A stretch of DNA of 64,000 nucleotides, from NCBI GenBank assembly GCA_963573305.1, contig OY754335.1, forward strand, positions 48,195,985-48,259,984, in the 5' to 3' direction. Position 1 is the stretch's first letter. Every line of letters begins with the position of its first letter. Under the pieces are notes generated by a model, which made no database searches, was not told the DNA's origin, and was given only the letters and a program-made list of their open reading frames with translations. Below, in pieces: positions 11,591 to 21,531 of the stretch. A program made the translations under genes and the position numbers. The DNA comes from Pyrrhosoma nymphula. Taxonomy: Eukaryota; Arthropoda; Insecta; Odonata; Coenagrionidae.

Positions 11591-13097
11591 GGTAGTTAAT
11601 ACATTCACGGCTCTTAAGGTTCTCTTGATCGTTTACGCTTCAGGATAATTTACACCATGCTACGCACTTCCACTTACGCACTTTAGAAACGGTTTCCATG
11701 AGTAAATATCTAGTTTTTTTTCTCCATCTACAAATGAAGAAACTATTTGCAATTTTGTTTTAAGAGTCTTCCTGATAAGATAACATTTTTTATACTCATG
11801 CGTGTGTGTTCTGTTTTCTTCATCTCAAAGACGTGCTGGACAGTGGAGAGAAAATACGTAAATGGAAACGAAAAATTGTATACACAGGCAAACAAAATTC
11901 TTCTGACATTCTCACAACGCTTTTCTCGAATCAACTATACTATTACCAGAAGAGTATTCACATGTTATACTATTACGAATCCAACTGCCGATACTTCTTT
12001 GAGAAAAAGCATGAGTACAGAATAATTCACCACTGTGGATTCAGAGTTATGGATCCTTGATACGCCTAATGGCCTTGAACACATGTAATCACTCTGTGTT
12101 CCGTGTTAGCATAGTACACGGAAGCCATTTATAATATACCTACACTTGAGAATAACGCGGGAATGAGTACATTTTGACACTTTTCAAGCTCGTCCTTACT
12201 CCCCACTGCCAGCCACCACCTTATCTCAATATTTAGCGTTTTCTATTCATCCCACGACCTTCAGCACCCATTGTATAATGATGGGACTACTCTTCGCTAA
12301 AAGCCTGACCATTGGAAGCTATATTTGCGCTATCAAAATTTCGTAAATTTCGTAAAATATGCTCAAACTTCAAGTGAGATTCGGAACCGTAGGATATTCT
12401 GTATTTTCTTCACTGTTTCGGCTTCTTACTACCCTCCCGAAAAGGCAACTTCCGAATTTCGAAAAAAGTATTTTTCGATCCATCCTACTCGCTGGATTCT
12501 AAAGAGGGAAAACGTAAGGAAACATTATGTAGTGACACTTGGCTTAAGGAAACCAACATAAAATCTCATTGCGCATCTCATATTTCAAATTAATTTCAAA
12601 ACGCTCAGTTGTAGAAGTTATTTAAGGGGAGAATTTAGATGCAGCATCCGTCGCCGCTGTGGATTCATTAGAGAGAGACCTGTCATGTATCCTTGAATGG
12701 GGTGTATCGTGTTAGGACGTCCCCGCGTGGCATCGACACAAAGCAGCTACGTGCTTTAAATAAGCTTCCGTTCACGCGGATGAACCCCCCCAACTCCATC
12801 AAAATCGTGGCGAGCAAAAAAGGTTTAAAGTGATATGTTTATTGGTATGACGACCTGATGAATGAACTTAACTTATGAAATGACGACCTTAACACTTCGT
12901 TTTCACCGCGAATGGATAGCGTGGATCAATGAGCATAGACATGCAGAGCTTTCCCTTCAATGTGTTGGAAGTTTGCAAAGATGAGAACACATCAGCACAC
13001 TATAGCGCACACGACCAACGTTGAATGGAAGAATGCGCGCTGGTGAAACGTTTGGTAACATTTTTATTTGACTCTTAGGTTTCCGTGGCGTTGATCG
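11591..13097. other. No recognisable feature
   Basis: About 1.5 kb without a supported gene. Short overlapping frames near 11743-12060 and 12325-12561 show no domain. Confidence 0.45.
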
Positions 13098-13301
13098 GTT
13101 GATCTCTCCAATTGTTTCTGGGTTTTTCACCGCGTTCGAACTTTGTTGATGACGACAGTTTCGCTGGTAACCAGCATCCTCAGGAAAACGAGACGTCCGT
13201 CGGACGAGTTCCTGAAGACGCTGGTTGGAGTACCAGCGAAACTGTCGTCATCAACAAAGTTCGAACGTGGTGAAAAATCCAGAAACAATGAAGGGATCAA
13301 C
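13098..13301. repeat. Foldback repeat with two well-formed hammerhead-like cores
   Basis: The two arms (about 13098-13195 and 13204-13301) begin and end with GTTGATC/GATCAAC and are close inverted copies. On the minus strand the left arm reads CTGAGGAT (13176-13183), stem GCTGG/CCAGC around a TTA loop (13163-13175), then GAAAC (13158-13162). On the plus strand the right arm reads CTGAAGAC (13212-13219), GCTGG (13220-13224), CCAGC (13233-13237), GAAAC (13238-13242), then TGTC. Loop sequence differs between arms while the stem is kept, which favours selection on, or origin from, an RNA hairpin. Confidence 0.72.
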
Positions 13302-13497
13302 ATTTTTATTTATTTATTTATTTCCAAAATCCTGAATGCAGCTCTACTGGTCTTTTACATCGGGTGGTTTAACGAGTAACAACGGAATGACACAAGCACC
13401 CATGCCTTGAGGTGTGAAAAATCCACTCAGGCGGGATTCGAACCCTCGACCCTCGGTTTTAGTAGGCGAGGACTTTATCCCGTCGCCACCGGTACCC
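13302..13497 (-). mobile_element. tRNA-derived SINE, family A
   Basis: On the minus strand the head reads GGTACCGGTGGCGACGGG, an A-box-like region, followed by a perfect B box GGTTCGAATCC (plus-strand coordinates 13434-13444), then GCCTGAGTGGATTTTTC, and finally an AAAT-repeat tail at about 13303-13326. The same head and body occur at 49825 and 54932. RNA polymerase III would use the A and B boxes for transcription; the element encodes no protein. Confidence 0.75.
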
Positions 13498-13674
13498 ACT
13501 CTGCAGGTGCACATCAGTCACGGCCGAATGTTTTGTGCATAGCTATCGAATTCGTTTAAAATAAGTATTAAACAAAGTAGGCTTTTTTTTACCACAGAGT
13601 AATTAAAAAGCTTAATACTATCTATTTTTGACGCCTTATCGGAAAATCAACCCATAACACCTACTATCGTGGAT

Positions 13675-13830
13675 GTGATTATCGAAGTTCTCTTGTTGTT
13701 TAGCGCACATCAACTCTGCTCCCGATCTGTTTTCAAGAGCGCTACCTATTGGGCAGGGTATGAAACGAATGAAAAGCAAGTGCGCTGTTGCATCGCAAAG
13801 TGATTAGCGCACAATAGTGAATGTAAATCT
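13675..13830 (+). repeat. Dispersed repeat R2, copy 1
   Basis: This segment shares a series of words with 19350-19500: TGTTGTTTAGCGCA, GTTTTCAAG, GCAGGGT, AACGAATG, and GTGCGCTGTTG followed by GCAAAG. Both copies are in the same orientation. It has no coding features and its class is unknown. Confidence 0.6.
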
Positions 13831-15964
13831 CCCATTTACACTCGCGATTGTGGAACTTTGCTTCGAATCAAAATAAATGCAAACGCAACAGGTGAACCAG
13901 GCAGAATACGCAACTAGGGGGAGAAAAATCAAGAGAGGAAAGCTTAAGAGTGAAAGAGCGGTTTCAATGGCCACTGCACCACCCTTTCCACGGGTCTCCT
14001 TAAACCAAGTGTTCATTTTTCTCAATTGATCGCGTGATTATCAAGGATAACGGTTTTCATCGAAGTAATACGTTTTACTTGACGAAGGAAGTACGCACGA
14101 CATCGTAATGGGAAACTTCATTTTATATTCGGCCCACGTAAATGAGTATTGTACTTCTAGAGGACCGTATGATATGAAATGGAATTCTAGAGGAAAATGT
14201 CTTTGAGGAAAAGAAATGGCAAAAAACCTAAAATATAACACGAGTTGGGAACTAGACGTTAGTTTATATTTCCATCAAATATCGACCGCTCAGATCCTCA
14301 GGAAACATGAACTTGTATTCATCTAAGAACAATTTTTCCTAGGGAGCGAACTAGTGAAAGAATCTGGAAATCCTCACCAGAAAAATTAAATTAACTGCGT
14401 CCCTCAGTGAGAATTAATGTATGGGCTAAATAAAAAGTACAGGGGGAAGTCAGGACCCGAAATATGATAAGGAATTCGGGAACAAAAAGAGCCGAGAGAA
14501 GTTGTAATACTCCGCTGAAATAAAGAGTGTATGATAGAATATCTGCTGTGTAGCATTCAAAATGGATTGGAGGCGACAATTAAGGATGAGGTATACGTAG
14601 AAATACCTGACTGGACAATTTATAATTTGGATTTAATAAGAGCAGACGAAAATCAGCCTTTTTTCGCCAGGAAAAAGCTACCTCTCCTCTAAAAGATAAA
14701 ACCTAATCGCTTACATGAATTGAATACGTTATATTAGTCAAAATAATATTTTAATACACTTCAGGAGGCACAATACTTACAGGTACAGTGGTATTTCTGA
14801 AAACTACAGTACCTTCACCATCATGTTGAGGTGAATCAAGCAAAGCTAATGGCGTATTGTTCAGTAGCTACCAAATGAGCCAAATTTTTCAGGATACTTC
14901 GCTTTGCGTAGGTAAAACTATTTAGTGCTCAATGCTATCCCTGATAGGTAATTGGTTTTCTTTCGCAAGGTAATGGATATAGTTAAGAACTATCCAATGT
15001 GTTTTTCTTAAAACTGGCAACGGCAATTTTTTCTTGGGAGTGGTTTTTCCAATTTGTACAAAATATTATCGATATTACCCAATTAATTTTATTAAATAAA
15101 AACACAAATTAAATGGAAAGATTGAAGAATATTTTTTTGAAAATATTTAAAAAATTTCGATTGGTTAAACTCCTTAAAAATCGTACGATAACATTATAGC
15201 CTATCAATTAAGAAAACCTGCAGTTTATTTTATTTCAATGAGCTGAATAATTTTTACTTTCAATTTAATTTGCAACTTGGAACCTTTGAAGATGTTGATT
15301 TCAAAAATCAAAAAGTCAGAAGCGAATATGATAACCGATGAATTAGTTTCGATTTTTTTAGTAAAGAGGACGCATTAATAACGAACTCGATCTTACTGAT
15401 TCGAAAAAAAATTCAAAACAACCAATGAAATTTCTCCCGCAGCAATGTTGAAGATACAAAAAACGAGAGAATACTTCGAAGAAGAAATGAAAAATCCCTC
15501 AGAAAGCACATAAGTGACATAAAGTGTTCTTTTTTCCTCAGCTGCGAAATGAACCACTCAGATACATCGCCTTTCACAAAACCCCCCATCCCCACAAGTA
15601 GAATCTCCGACAACAACAAAAAGACGTACAAATTACCGGCCTTTGAAACGGGAGAAATATTTTTATGGAACAAAAAAAGCAGGGATGTTGGATGATACTT
15701 TATGGATGTAAAGGAGGGAACCTTTTGAGAGACGTCTAGTAAGGAGGAGGTTGAGCGGTGAAGGGAGATTTGGAGAAGGAGACACACAGACAACAACGAA
15801 AAGAGATGGGGGAGACAAACCAGTCACTCACCCTCTCTCTCCCGCGTATCCATTACACCCTTTTGTTCTCCGACCGCCTTTGGGGAAGGGGAGGAGACGC
15901 GAAGGAACGGGTTGGCGTACTGGAGTAAGACACCCTCTTTTTCTCCCCAAAAAAAGAAACTCAC
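13831..15964. other. No recognisable feature; probably GST intron
   Basis: This lies directly downstream (on the minus strand) of the GST exon's splice donor at 15964-15963, so it would be intronic if the gene is functional. I searched for the expected second exon of a GST (the NPQHTIPTL-like and WESRAI-like blocks) on the minus strand and did not see it. Confidence 0.4.
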
Positions 15965-16120
15965 CTTGACGAACCACGGCTGCTTGTGCTCCGCCCTATG
16001 CAACATGTCTATCTTCTTCATATCCACCTCTATCTTCAGATCCTTGAGGCACATGAGCACGGCCCTGCATGGTGGAGAACACGGCATGTATACCAGCTCG
16101 ACTCCCGAAAGCTTGACCAT
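15965..16120 (-). CDS. First coding exon of a delta/epsilon-class glutathione S-transferase
   Basis: Cytosolic GSTs conjugate glutathione to electrophiles and organic peroxides; the insect delta and epsilon classes are major detoxification enzymes. The exon runs from ATG at 16120-16118 to a splice donor AAG|GTGAGT at 15965|15964 and encodes exactly 52 residues in phase 0. It shows the N-terminal thioredoxin-like glutathione-binding fold, with the signature YMPCSPPCRAVLM at residues 11-23 and Ser15 at the place of the catalytic serine of these classes. Next come the LKDLKIEVDMKKIDML strand-helix segment and EHKQPWFVK, where family members have EHL-PEFLK. The start context CGAAATGG is good. A possible acceptor TTTTCACAG ends at 16164, so a 5' UTR part could span 16121-16163. 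Exons for the glutathione loop and C-terminal helical domain are not visible to position 1, so the next intron is very long or this is an orphan exon. Codons are intact and unlike the surrounding decayed DNA. Confidence 0.8.
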
Positions 16121-17060
16121 TTCGGATGTGCGGACGGAACAAATCAGGGAGTTTGACGGGCGACTGTGAAAATCTTCTCTACCCCTAACTTCACGACGTT
16201 CCTAAATCTCCTCTCGCCCTTGACGTAAGAATACGGGGAGCGTTCTTCACACAAGCCGGTCGTCTTGGTGGAGACAGAATGTCCTCAATGATGTCCCGCG
16301 CAAGTCCAGAAGACGACGTTCTCCTCCCCCTCCAATCCTTCTCTCGGAATACTCCTCTGTGATTGGCTCACGCGTGAAGGTTCGCTCGAAAACAAAACAA
16401 AATCTTGAGGGAGGGGAGGGGGAGGGGTTTTCTTCCCTCTTTTTTTTCAAATGTACGTATCGTATCTTTTTCGAGGGGCAAGTGAGGTATTTTCTGCTTC
16501 TTGCGTGCGTGTGAGAGTGAGACCGTGTAGGTAGTACTTCTTTTTAACAACACGATCCTCGGGATGCCTCGACTAATCGAGCTTTCCTTCAGCTAAGTGA
16601 ATTCGTTGTGTGCGTGTTCGTGTGTGGAAGAATCCTGGACGGGTCGGTCGGTTGCACGTGCGGATATGACTGTGTTATGTGTGGTTTTTCTGTCGCGTGA
16701 AGAGGGGTAATTTTTTTTGACGAGACAGGAGAGAGAGAGACTCCCCGACACTACTGCGGCCAAGCGATTCTGCGGCGGGTCTGCTGCGTGGAGTGACGCG
16801 CGAGACCTCAGCGGCGGGTAATAAAAACAATGCAGCATCGGAGGGATGGAGTGCAGAGAGGGCGCGCGGGCGGTGAGGGGGGGGGGGGTGGAGGGAAGGG
16901 GTTGCGATGAGCGGATTGGCGGAGCGTGCAGGGAGGGGGCGAAGGAAGGGGAGGCAGGCGTGCCACACCGCGGAAAAAAAACGTCCGATAAAGTATCGTG
17001 GCCGGTATGGTGGAACTGTTCCATATTAATGAAAAAAAAGAAAGACGAGTTTTCGAATTC
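16121..17060 (-). promoter_or_regulatory. GC-rich upstream region of the GST exon
   Basis: The 0.9 kb upstream of the GST start (minus-strand sense) is much richer in G, C and CpG than its surroundings, as expected of a promoter or first-exon region. On the minus strand GAGCCAATCAC provides a CCAAT word near 16360-16368, directly beside the palindrome TCACGCGTGA. The plus strand has TTGCGTG at 16501-16507, matching the AhR/ARNT-type xenobiotic response core. No TATA box is convincing. A G-run (about 16868-16880) and several purine-rich tracts lie within. The open frames here on both strands are low-complexity and are not supported as genes. Confidence 0.3.
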
Positions 17061-17169
17061 AATTGTATTTATGCCGTTTCCATATCACTATCATGGGCTC
17101 ATCGAACCTTTAGTTTGCTCTTTTTGCTTGTCATTTTTTCGGAAGGGACGTCTACATCTATAAAAACCC

Positions 17170-17750
17170 TGCAAGCCACCTCAAGGATGTATAGAAGGGG
17201 GTGAGTCACCACCGACATGCACAACACTATATTCTACTGAAGTTAATGAAACTACGACTATTGCTGCATCAGAAAAACCTGCAAGTACCTGTCAGGAGGT
17301 GAAATTTCACCTTCGTGCACTGCGTTATAGGTTTGCTACCGATCTTTTATTAACGATGAATATTAATGATTTCTGTTGCTATATAAAAGAATGTAGATGC
17401 AAGATTTTTACAGGAAGCATGCGAGTCGTGCCCTTATTACTACGTAGCAGGTAATGAAACGAGCATTAGGGAGCAAATCAATTAATTACCTGAACTACCT
17501 ATCCCCAAACCTAATCATTAAGTCTCACAGTAGCTATTACGGTTTATTTTCGTTCACGAAAAAAATATTCTGAACCTGTCCGTTCAGCAGTCTATTTCTA
17601 AAATTTGATTCTCATGTTCTAACCTACCATAGTATGTCGGGACTCGTAAAATGCTTTTGACGTCGTCACTAAACAAATTGTCTTGGAACTTACATTAAAA
17701 GAATAAGTTAAAATTTTAACCAAAGGTTTGATTAGCAATTGGCATCCTAG
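17170..17750 (+). repeat. Dispersed repeat R1, copy 1
   Basis: About 580 bp align along their whole length with 55635-56250. Shared words include TGCAAGCCACCTCAAG, CATGCACAACA, AACTACGACTATT, CCTGTCAGGAGGT/CTTGTCAGGAGGT, TACTACGTAGCAG and GTAAAATG. A third, shorter copy lies inverted at 41645-41830. It has no clear reading frame and probably represents the non-coding end of a retrotransposon or a long MITE. Confidence 0.7.
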
Positions 17751-17778
17751 TTGTTGTAGAAGGCTCAAACCTCTAAAA

Positions 17779-18046
17779 GAGGGTGTACATTGGCAGGTTT
17801 ATTGCGCAATTTACTTGCAGCAAGCGAATTTCGACGTAAATTAAAGTAAATGGCTTTGCTAGTCCGCTTGCAGAACCTTTAAAAGTTACGGCAAGCCGCT
17901 AGCAGAAGCGTATATTTGCCAATGTTTACAGCAACCAATCTGGATCTGCACTAGCTTGTGAGAACTTTTTCGTCGGAGGTAAACCCTCCGCAAGATCTTG
18001 CAGAAGAAATTTGCGGAAGTGACCTGCCATTGAAATACCCACCCTG
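17779..18046. mobile_element. MITE-like element with imperfect TIRs
   Basis: The left end GGGTGTACATTGGCAGGT and the right end ACCTGCCATTGAAATACCCACCC are imperfect inverted copies that share GGCAGGT and GGGTG. Inside, the words GCTTGCAG, TTGCAGCAAGCG, GCTAGCAG and TTGCAGAAG recur, like subterminal transposase-binding repeats. There is no coding region and no clear target duplication. Confidence 0.4.
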
Positions 18047-18764
18047 AAAGAATAAACGTAACGACCCTTTTACATATCTTTCCGATCTTCTAGACGTCAT
18101 TTAGCGATAGTTTCTTTGGAGCAGGTTAGAAAAGAGAGCGAGATAGAGTAGGTGAACCAATACTATTCACCAATGCTACAGTACGCCGCAAGCTCTATCT
18201 CTACTCATCCATGCTCTCTGAAGGGAGAGCCAGACAAAAAGAAGAGGCGTGCCACACCATAGGAAACAACTACCGGACGATTTTTTCATTTTTTTTATCG
18301 CTCATTATTTCATCTTGATTCGGCCATCCATTTTTTATTTTCATCCTTATTCATCTTTTCGTCCATTTTTTATCTTTTCCCTGCTCTTCTTCGTTCCAGT
18401 CTTGTCCGTCCACGTTCCCAGAAGGGTCGTGGCGAAGGTTCCTCCCCACAACAAGATTGACAAACGCTATCAGCCACTTAAAAAAATTTACAAGTTTTCA
18501 ACTTATCTTTCGGTTTGATCGGTAGGTGAGTTTAGAGTCCACTTCACGAGGGGTGGAGGGGAGGAAGGCGAAACGCGTTCCCGATTTAAAAAACCCTCTT
18601 GTATTACCATAATTTTTTTCATTCGAGGATCTACCGGAATCCGTTTTTTTGATAAGTTACTTTTGGCGGAATCTACTATTCGTGATTATAAAAAATAGCT
18701 TAGTGGTGAATAATTTCAAACTTTACCGGTGAATAAAGTTGTTACAGGTCTATATGGTTTCGTT
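18047..18764. other. No supported gene; T-rich tract
   Basis: Contains a pyrimidine-rich stretch (about 18280-18400) whose translation is low-complexity. No domain, repeat or RNA is recognised. Confidence 0.4.
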
Positions 18765-18862
18765 CCGGGTTAGTGGCTCCATGACCGATTTTTTTACTCA
18801 TCATCCTGAGAGTGACAGTGGATTCAACTGTCGAAACGTCGGTCATGGAGCTACCAACCTGG
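18765..18862 (+). repeat. Short inverted repeat with hammerhead-like core, GAAACGTC intact
   Basis: The ends are inverted: GGTTAGTGGCTCCATGACCGA near 18768-18788 pairs with TCGGTCATGGAGCTACCAACC near 18838-18858. Between them lie CTGAGAGT (18806-18813), a perfect 6-bp stem GACAGT/ACTGTC (18814-18819 with 18827-18832), and GAAACGTC (18833-18840). The outer helix starts immediately after GTC, where stem I of a hammerhead would lie. Compared with the hammerhead core CUGANGA, the block before stem II is one base too long. Confidence 0.68.
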
Positions 18863-19349
18863 AGGGAAACTCGAGAGACTTTCATACACACTGGGTTGTT
18901 CCAAAAGAACCTAATTTTAAAACATAATGGAAAGGGTGAAAATATTCATATCCACCGAAAGTACGGTGTTGAAATACGTATAGATTGCCTCGACAAAAAA
19001 TCCACTTGGATCGGGAGTAGAACAATAGACATATAACTTGCTGGGCCAATGTGCAGGCCACCACGCTACCCAGACTTCCTAACTGCCGTGGATAGCTTGG
19101 AGGATGCAACCGAGCTAGATGTTAAGCCCTTGCTGTCCATCAAAGATGGCAACATTGGATGAAAGGAGGGCTTCCAAGGTGTCACAACTCATACGGTTGC
19201 ATCCTATACCGGGAAGTTGTTGAATTATTTCAAAATATGTATTTTAAAACGTAAACTTTTTATCACCGATTATTTAGAAACCTCACAATATGCATGTTCC
19301 ATAGCCTTTACTGAAAATAAGAAAAACAACTTGACAACAAATACGGATG

Positions 19350-19500
19350 GCATAATCGATGTTCTTTTGTTGTTTAGCGCATATCATCTATGCTCTCGAT
19401 ATGTTTTCAAGTGCACTATCTAGTGCGCAGGGTCTGTAACGAATGGTAGGCAGGTGCGCTGTTGTGTTGCAAAGAGATTAGCCCGCTGGAGCGAATGGAA
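19350..19500 (+). repeat. Dispersed repeat R2, copy 2
   Basis: This is the partner of 13675-13830, in the same orientation. It contains TTGTTGTTTAGCGCA, GTTTTCAAG, GCAGGGT, AACGAATGG and GTGCGCTGTTGTG. No coding features. Confidence 0.6.
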
Positions 19501-20968
19501 GGCACCCTTGATATCAGTGCTCTCGCCAGTCCATCTTTAGGGTTTTATAGGAATGCGCTAACCCTTCCTGAAAGACACTACATAGTATAGGAGGATTGTG
19601 ATACACCTTAAAGCCTTCGTGAGTGAAGAGTTTAGATTTTTTTCTGCCTAATTTCTCTGACAAACTACAAAATCGTCACGAATCTTCAAATTGCGAAAAT
19701 TTCCCGCTATAAACGTTCAGCTAATGCTGATGACATGCAGATGCGAACTGGCTCGAGGAATGCCGTCCTCTACGGAATTTGGAAGCAAAGCATTCAATCC
19801 AAACATATGAGGACCAACGATGCGCATAATTTACAAATTATGGGCAGGGGAAAACCTTCCCGTACACTATACCACCTCTGGTTTTCTTGAAATATCTGAT
19901 ACTGCTTAAACCACGCTACATATGTGTTTAACTGAGGTATTTCATTGGGGTTGGAATCCAGAATCCATGAGTAAATAAACGAAAGGTCATATAGCAACAT
20001 TTGGTATATCATAATCCCCACATAGAATCAACAACATTGGCAGTACCTACGATGCTTCACTCCAACCTGTATCAGCTACTAAGAAAGTGTTTGCGAAGGT
20101 CTAGGAGAGTTGTAACGTAATTTCTTAGCAAAATTACATAAAACATCGCTATTTTTACTCTCATACTGCCAATATAGCTTCCATAACGGTGAGAGAGGTA
20201 TAAAATAGTTCTCATTCCAACCCAATAGTTGCAAGTCTGCTAAAACTTATGTGGATAAAATAAGGGCTGAAAAGAGGACAAAAAGCATTCCGGTGAAAAA
20301 TTATATCGGCAAAATTCTTTTTCAGGACGTACGTGCAACACTTTCAGGGTAGAAAGAACCAGTTGAGAGCGGCAACATGTGGAATCCTATTGCGTCTATC
20401 CGAGATTGACCCCTGTCGCCGGTAAGTAGGCAAATTAGCATCATAAGGTGTTTCTGATGTCTATCCTCTATGGATAGGATCGGATCGTACAAAGTAAAAC
20501 GATTAGGTTGGGCTAATTCTTCTGCTCGTCTTCTAACCCTGTGACCATATTAATTAGCCGAGGCTGTTCGCCATGCGGATATAAACTACGAGAGAAAAGA
20601 AAATTCCAAAATCTGAGGAGGATCGCTAATCTAGATTCTTTGCGTTCATGAGTGAGCTCTTATTCCACCGCACCAACCATGCCGTAATCACCGATAAGAA
20701 GTGTAGGTATATCCTGTATATATAAATGTAGGTTTTGTCCTTGCAGGTATATGTTTTATCCTCCTCACACCGAGTATATATTGTGGCTGGAATACGTAGT
20801 AGTATTAGTTTTTTAGGGTGCGTCGACGGCATGGTCATTTTGCACCTCAAACTGTCAAAATATAGATATACTTTTATATCCGGAGACGGCAGGTTGCCTG
20901 TAAGTTAGATATTCTGCCTATCTATTATTATTTCAAGGTTAAAATCATTGAAGATTGCTAAATTTTAC
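19501..20968. other. No recognisable feature
   Basis: About 1.5 kb of AT-rich DNA. Short frames near 19794-20021 and 20626-20850 have no domain. Confidence 0.45.
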
Positions 20969-21191
20969 TTATAATTTATTAAAAAGCAGCGTTTCCTTTA
21001 GAAATAAAATAACGCGGCCAATTTCATCGGGGTCATCACTCGTCACCTAGAATGGACCCTAGGTCGCCCCCAATGTTCAGTCGGCTTCGCACGTCCCGGT
21101 ATCTGTCACACTCCGTCAGGATATGCCGAATTCCCAGAGGACAGTCACAGTCATCACACCGGGGTGGAATTTTCTCTTCAGTGAAGAGAAA
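20969..21191 (-). pseudogene. LINE ORF2 C-terminal fragment (post-RNase H region)
   Basis: The minus strand translates to PRCDDCDCPLGIRHILTECDRY followed by SILGDE, then after a frame change DDPDEIGRVILFLKETLL and a stop at 20971-20969. The Cys-x2-Cys...His...Cys spacing with LT(I)xHILTEC is the zinc-finger-like tail found after the RNase H domain in I- and R1/jockey-type LINE proteins, and the DDP...FLK ending is typical of these ORFs. Only the last ~70 codons remain, so this is the 3' stub of a 5'-truncated insertion. The clade assignment is tentative. Confidence 0.75.
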
Positions 21192-21267
21192 GGAGCTGGA
21201 ATACGTTTACATTGACTACAGCATTTGAACTCACAACTGGAATAAACCGAATAAGTTGAGACAAAAC

Positions 21268-21531
21268 AAGTTTATAATCATTGCGGTTTCACAAATGATG
21301 TGGAACGCAGTCACGCGCACGGGTGCGAAGTTATAGTACACTAAAGATGGTGAAATTCACCATGAAAAAATCATTTTACTTGACCGGGATTCGAACCCGG
21401 ATTTCCCAATTGTCTGTCAGATGTGTTATCCAGTTACACTGTGTAACTGGCTAACACACCTGACCGGCAATTGGGAGATCCGGATTCGAATCTCGGTCAA
21501 GTCAAATGATTTTTCATGGCGAATTTCACCG
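21268..21531. mobile_element. Head-to-head pair of tRNA-derived SINEs, family B
   Basis: The minus-strand copy (about 21268-21440) and the plus-strand copy (about 21441-21531) are inverted around a palindromic centre near 21441, where GTTACAC meets GTGTAAC. Each carries a B box, GGTTCGAATCC on the left and GGATTCGAATC on the right, and each is followed by GGTCAAGT, an ATGATTTTT block and GTGAATTTCACC-type sequence. The tRNA-like head (GTGTAACTGGNTAACACA) forms the centre. A similar arrangement occurs at 28263-28645. Transcripts through it would form a long hairpin. Confidence 0.7.

Noticed and set aside
13434..13497. Functional tRNA gene (perfect B box)
   Set aside because: The A-box region and the arms do not fold into a normal cloverleaf, there is a SINE body and A/T tail, and two more copies exist in the window.
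15751..16169. Plus-strand frames over the GST exon
   Set aside because: They are antisense to the GST exon, which has a clear family motif and splice donor on the minus strand.
16593..17163. Overlapping 68-143 codon frames upstream of the GST exon
   Set aside because: All are low-complexity (Pro/Ser/Arg-rich or Gly/Arg-rich), lie in GC-rich DNA on both strands at once, and show no domain.
18885..18920. Mariner-like end (CACTGGGTTGTTCCAAAAGAAC)
   Set aside because: It faintly resembles mariner termini, but no partner TIR or TA duplication is visible.
21380..21500. tRNA gene pair on opposite strands
   Set aside because: The two B boxes belong to inverted SINE copies that share a non-tRNA body with 28263-28645.
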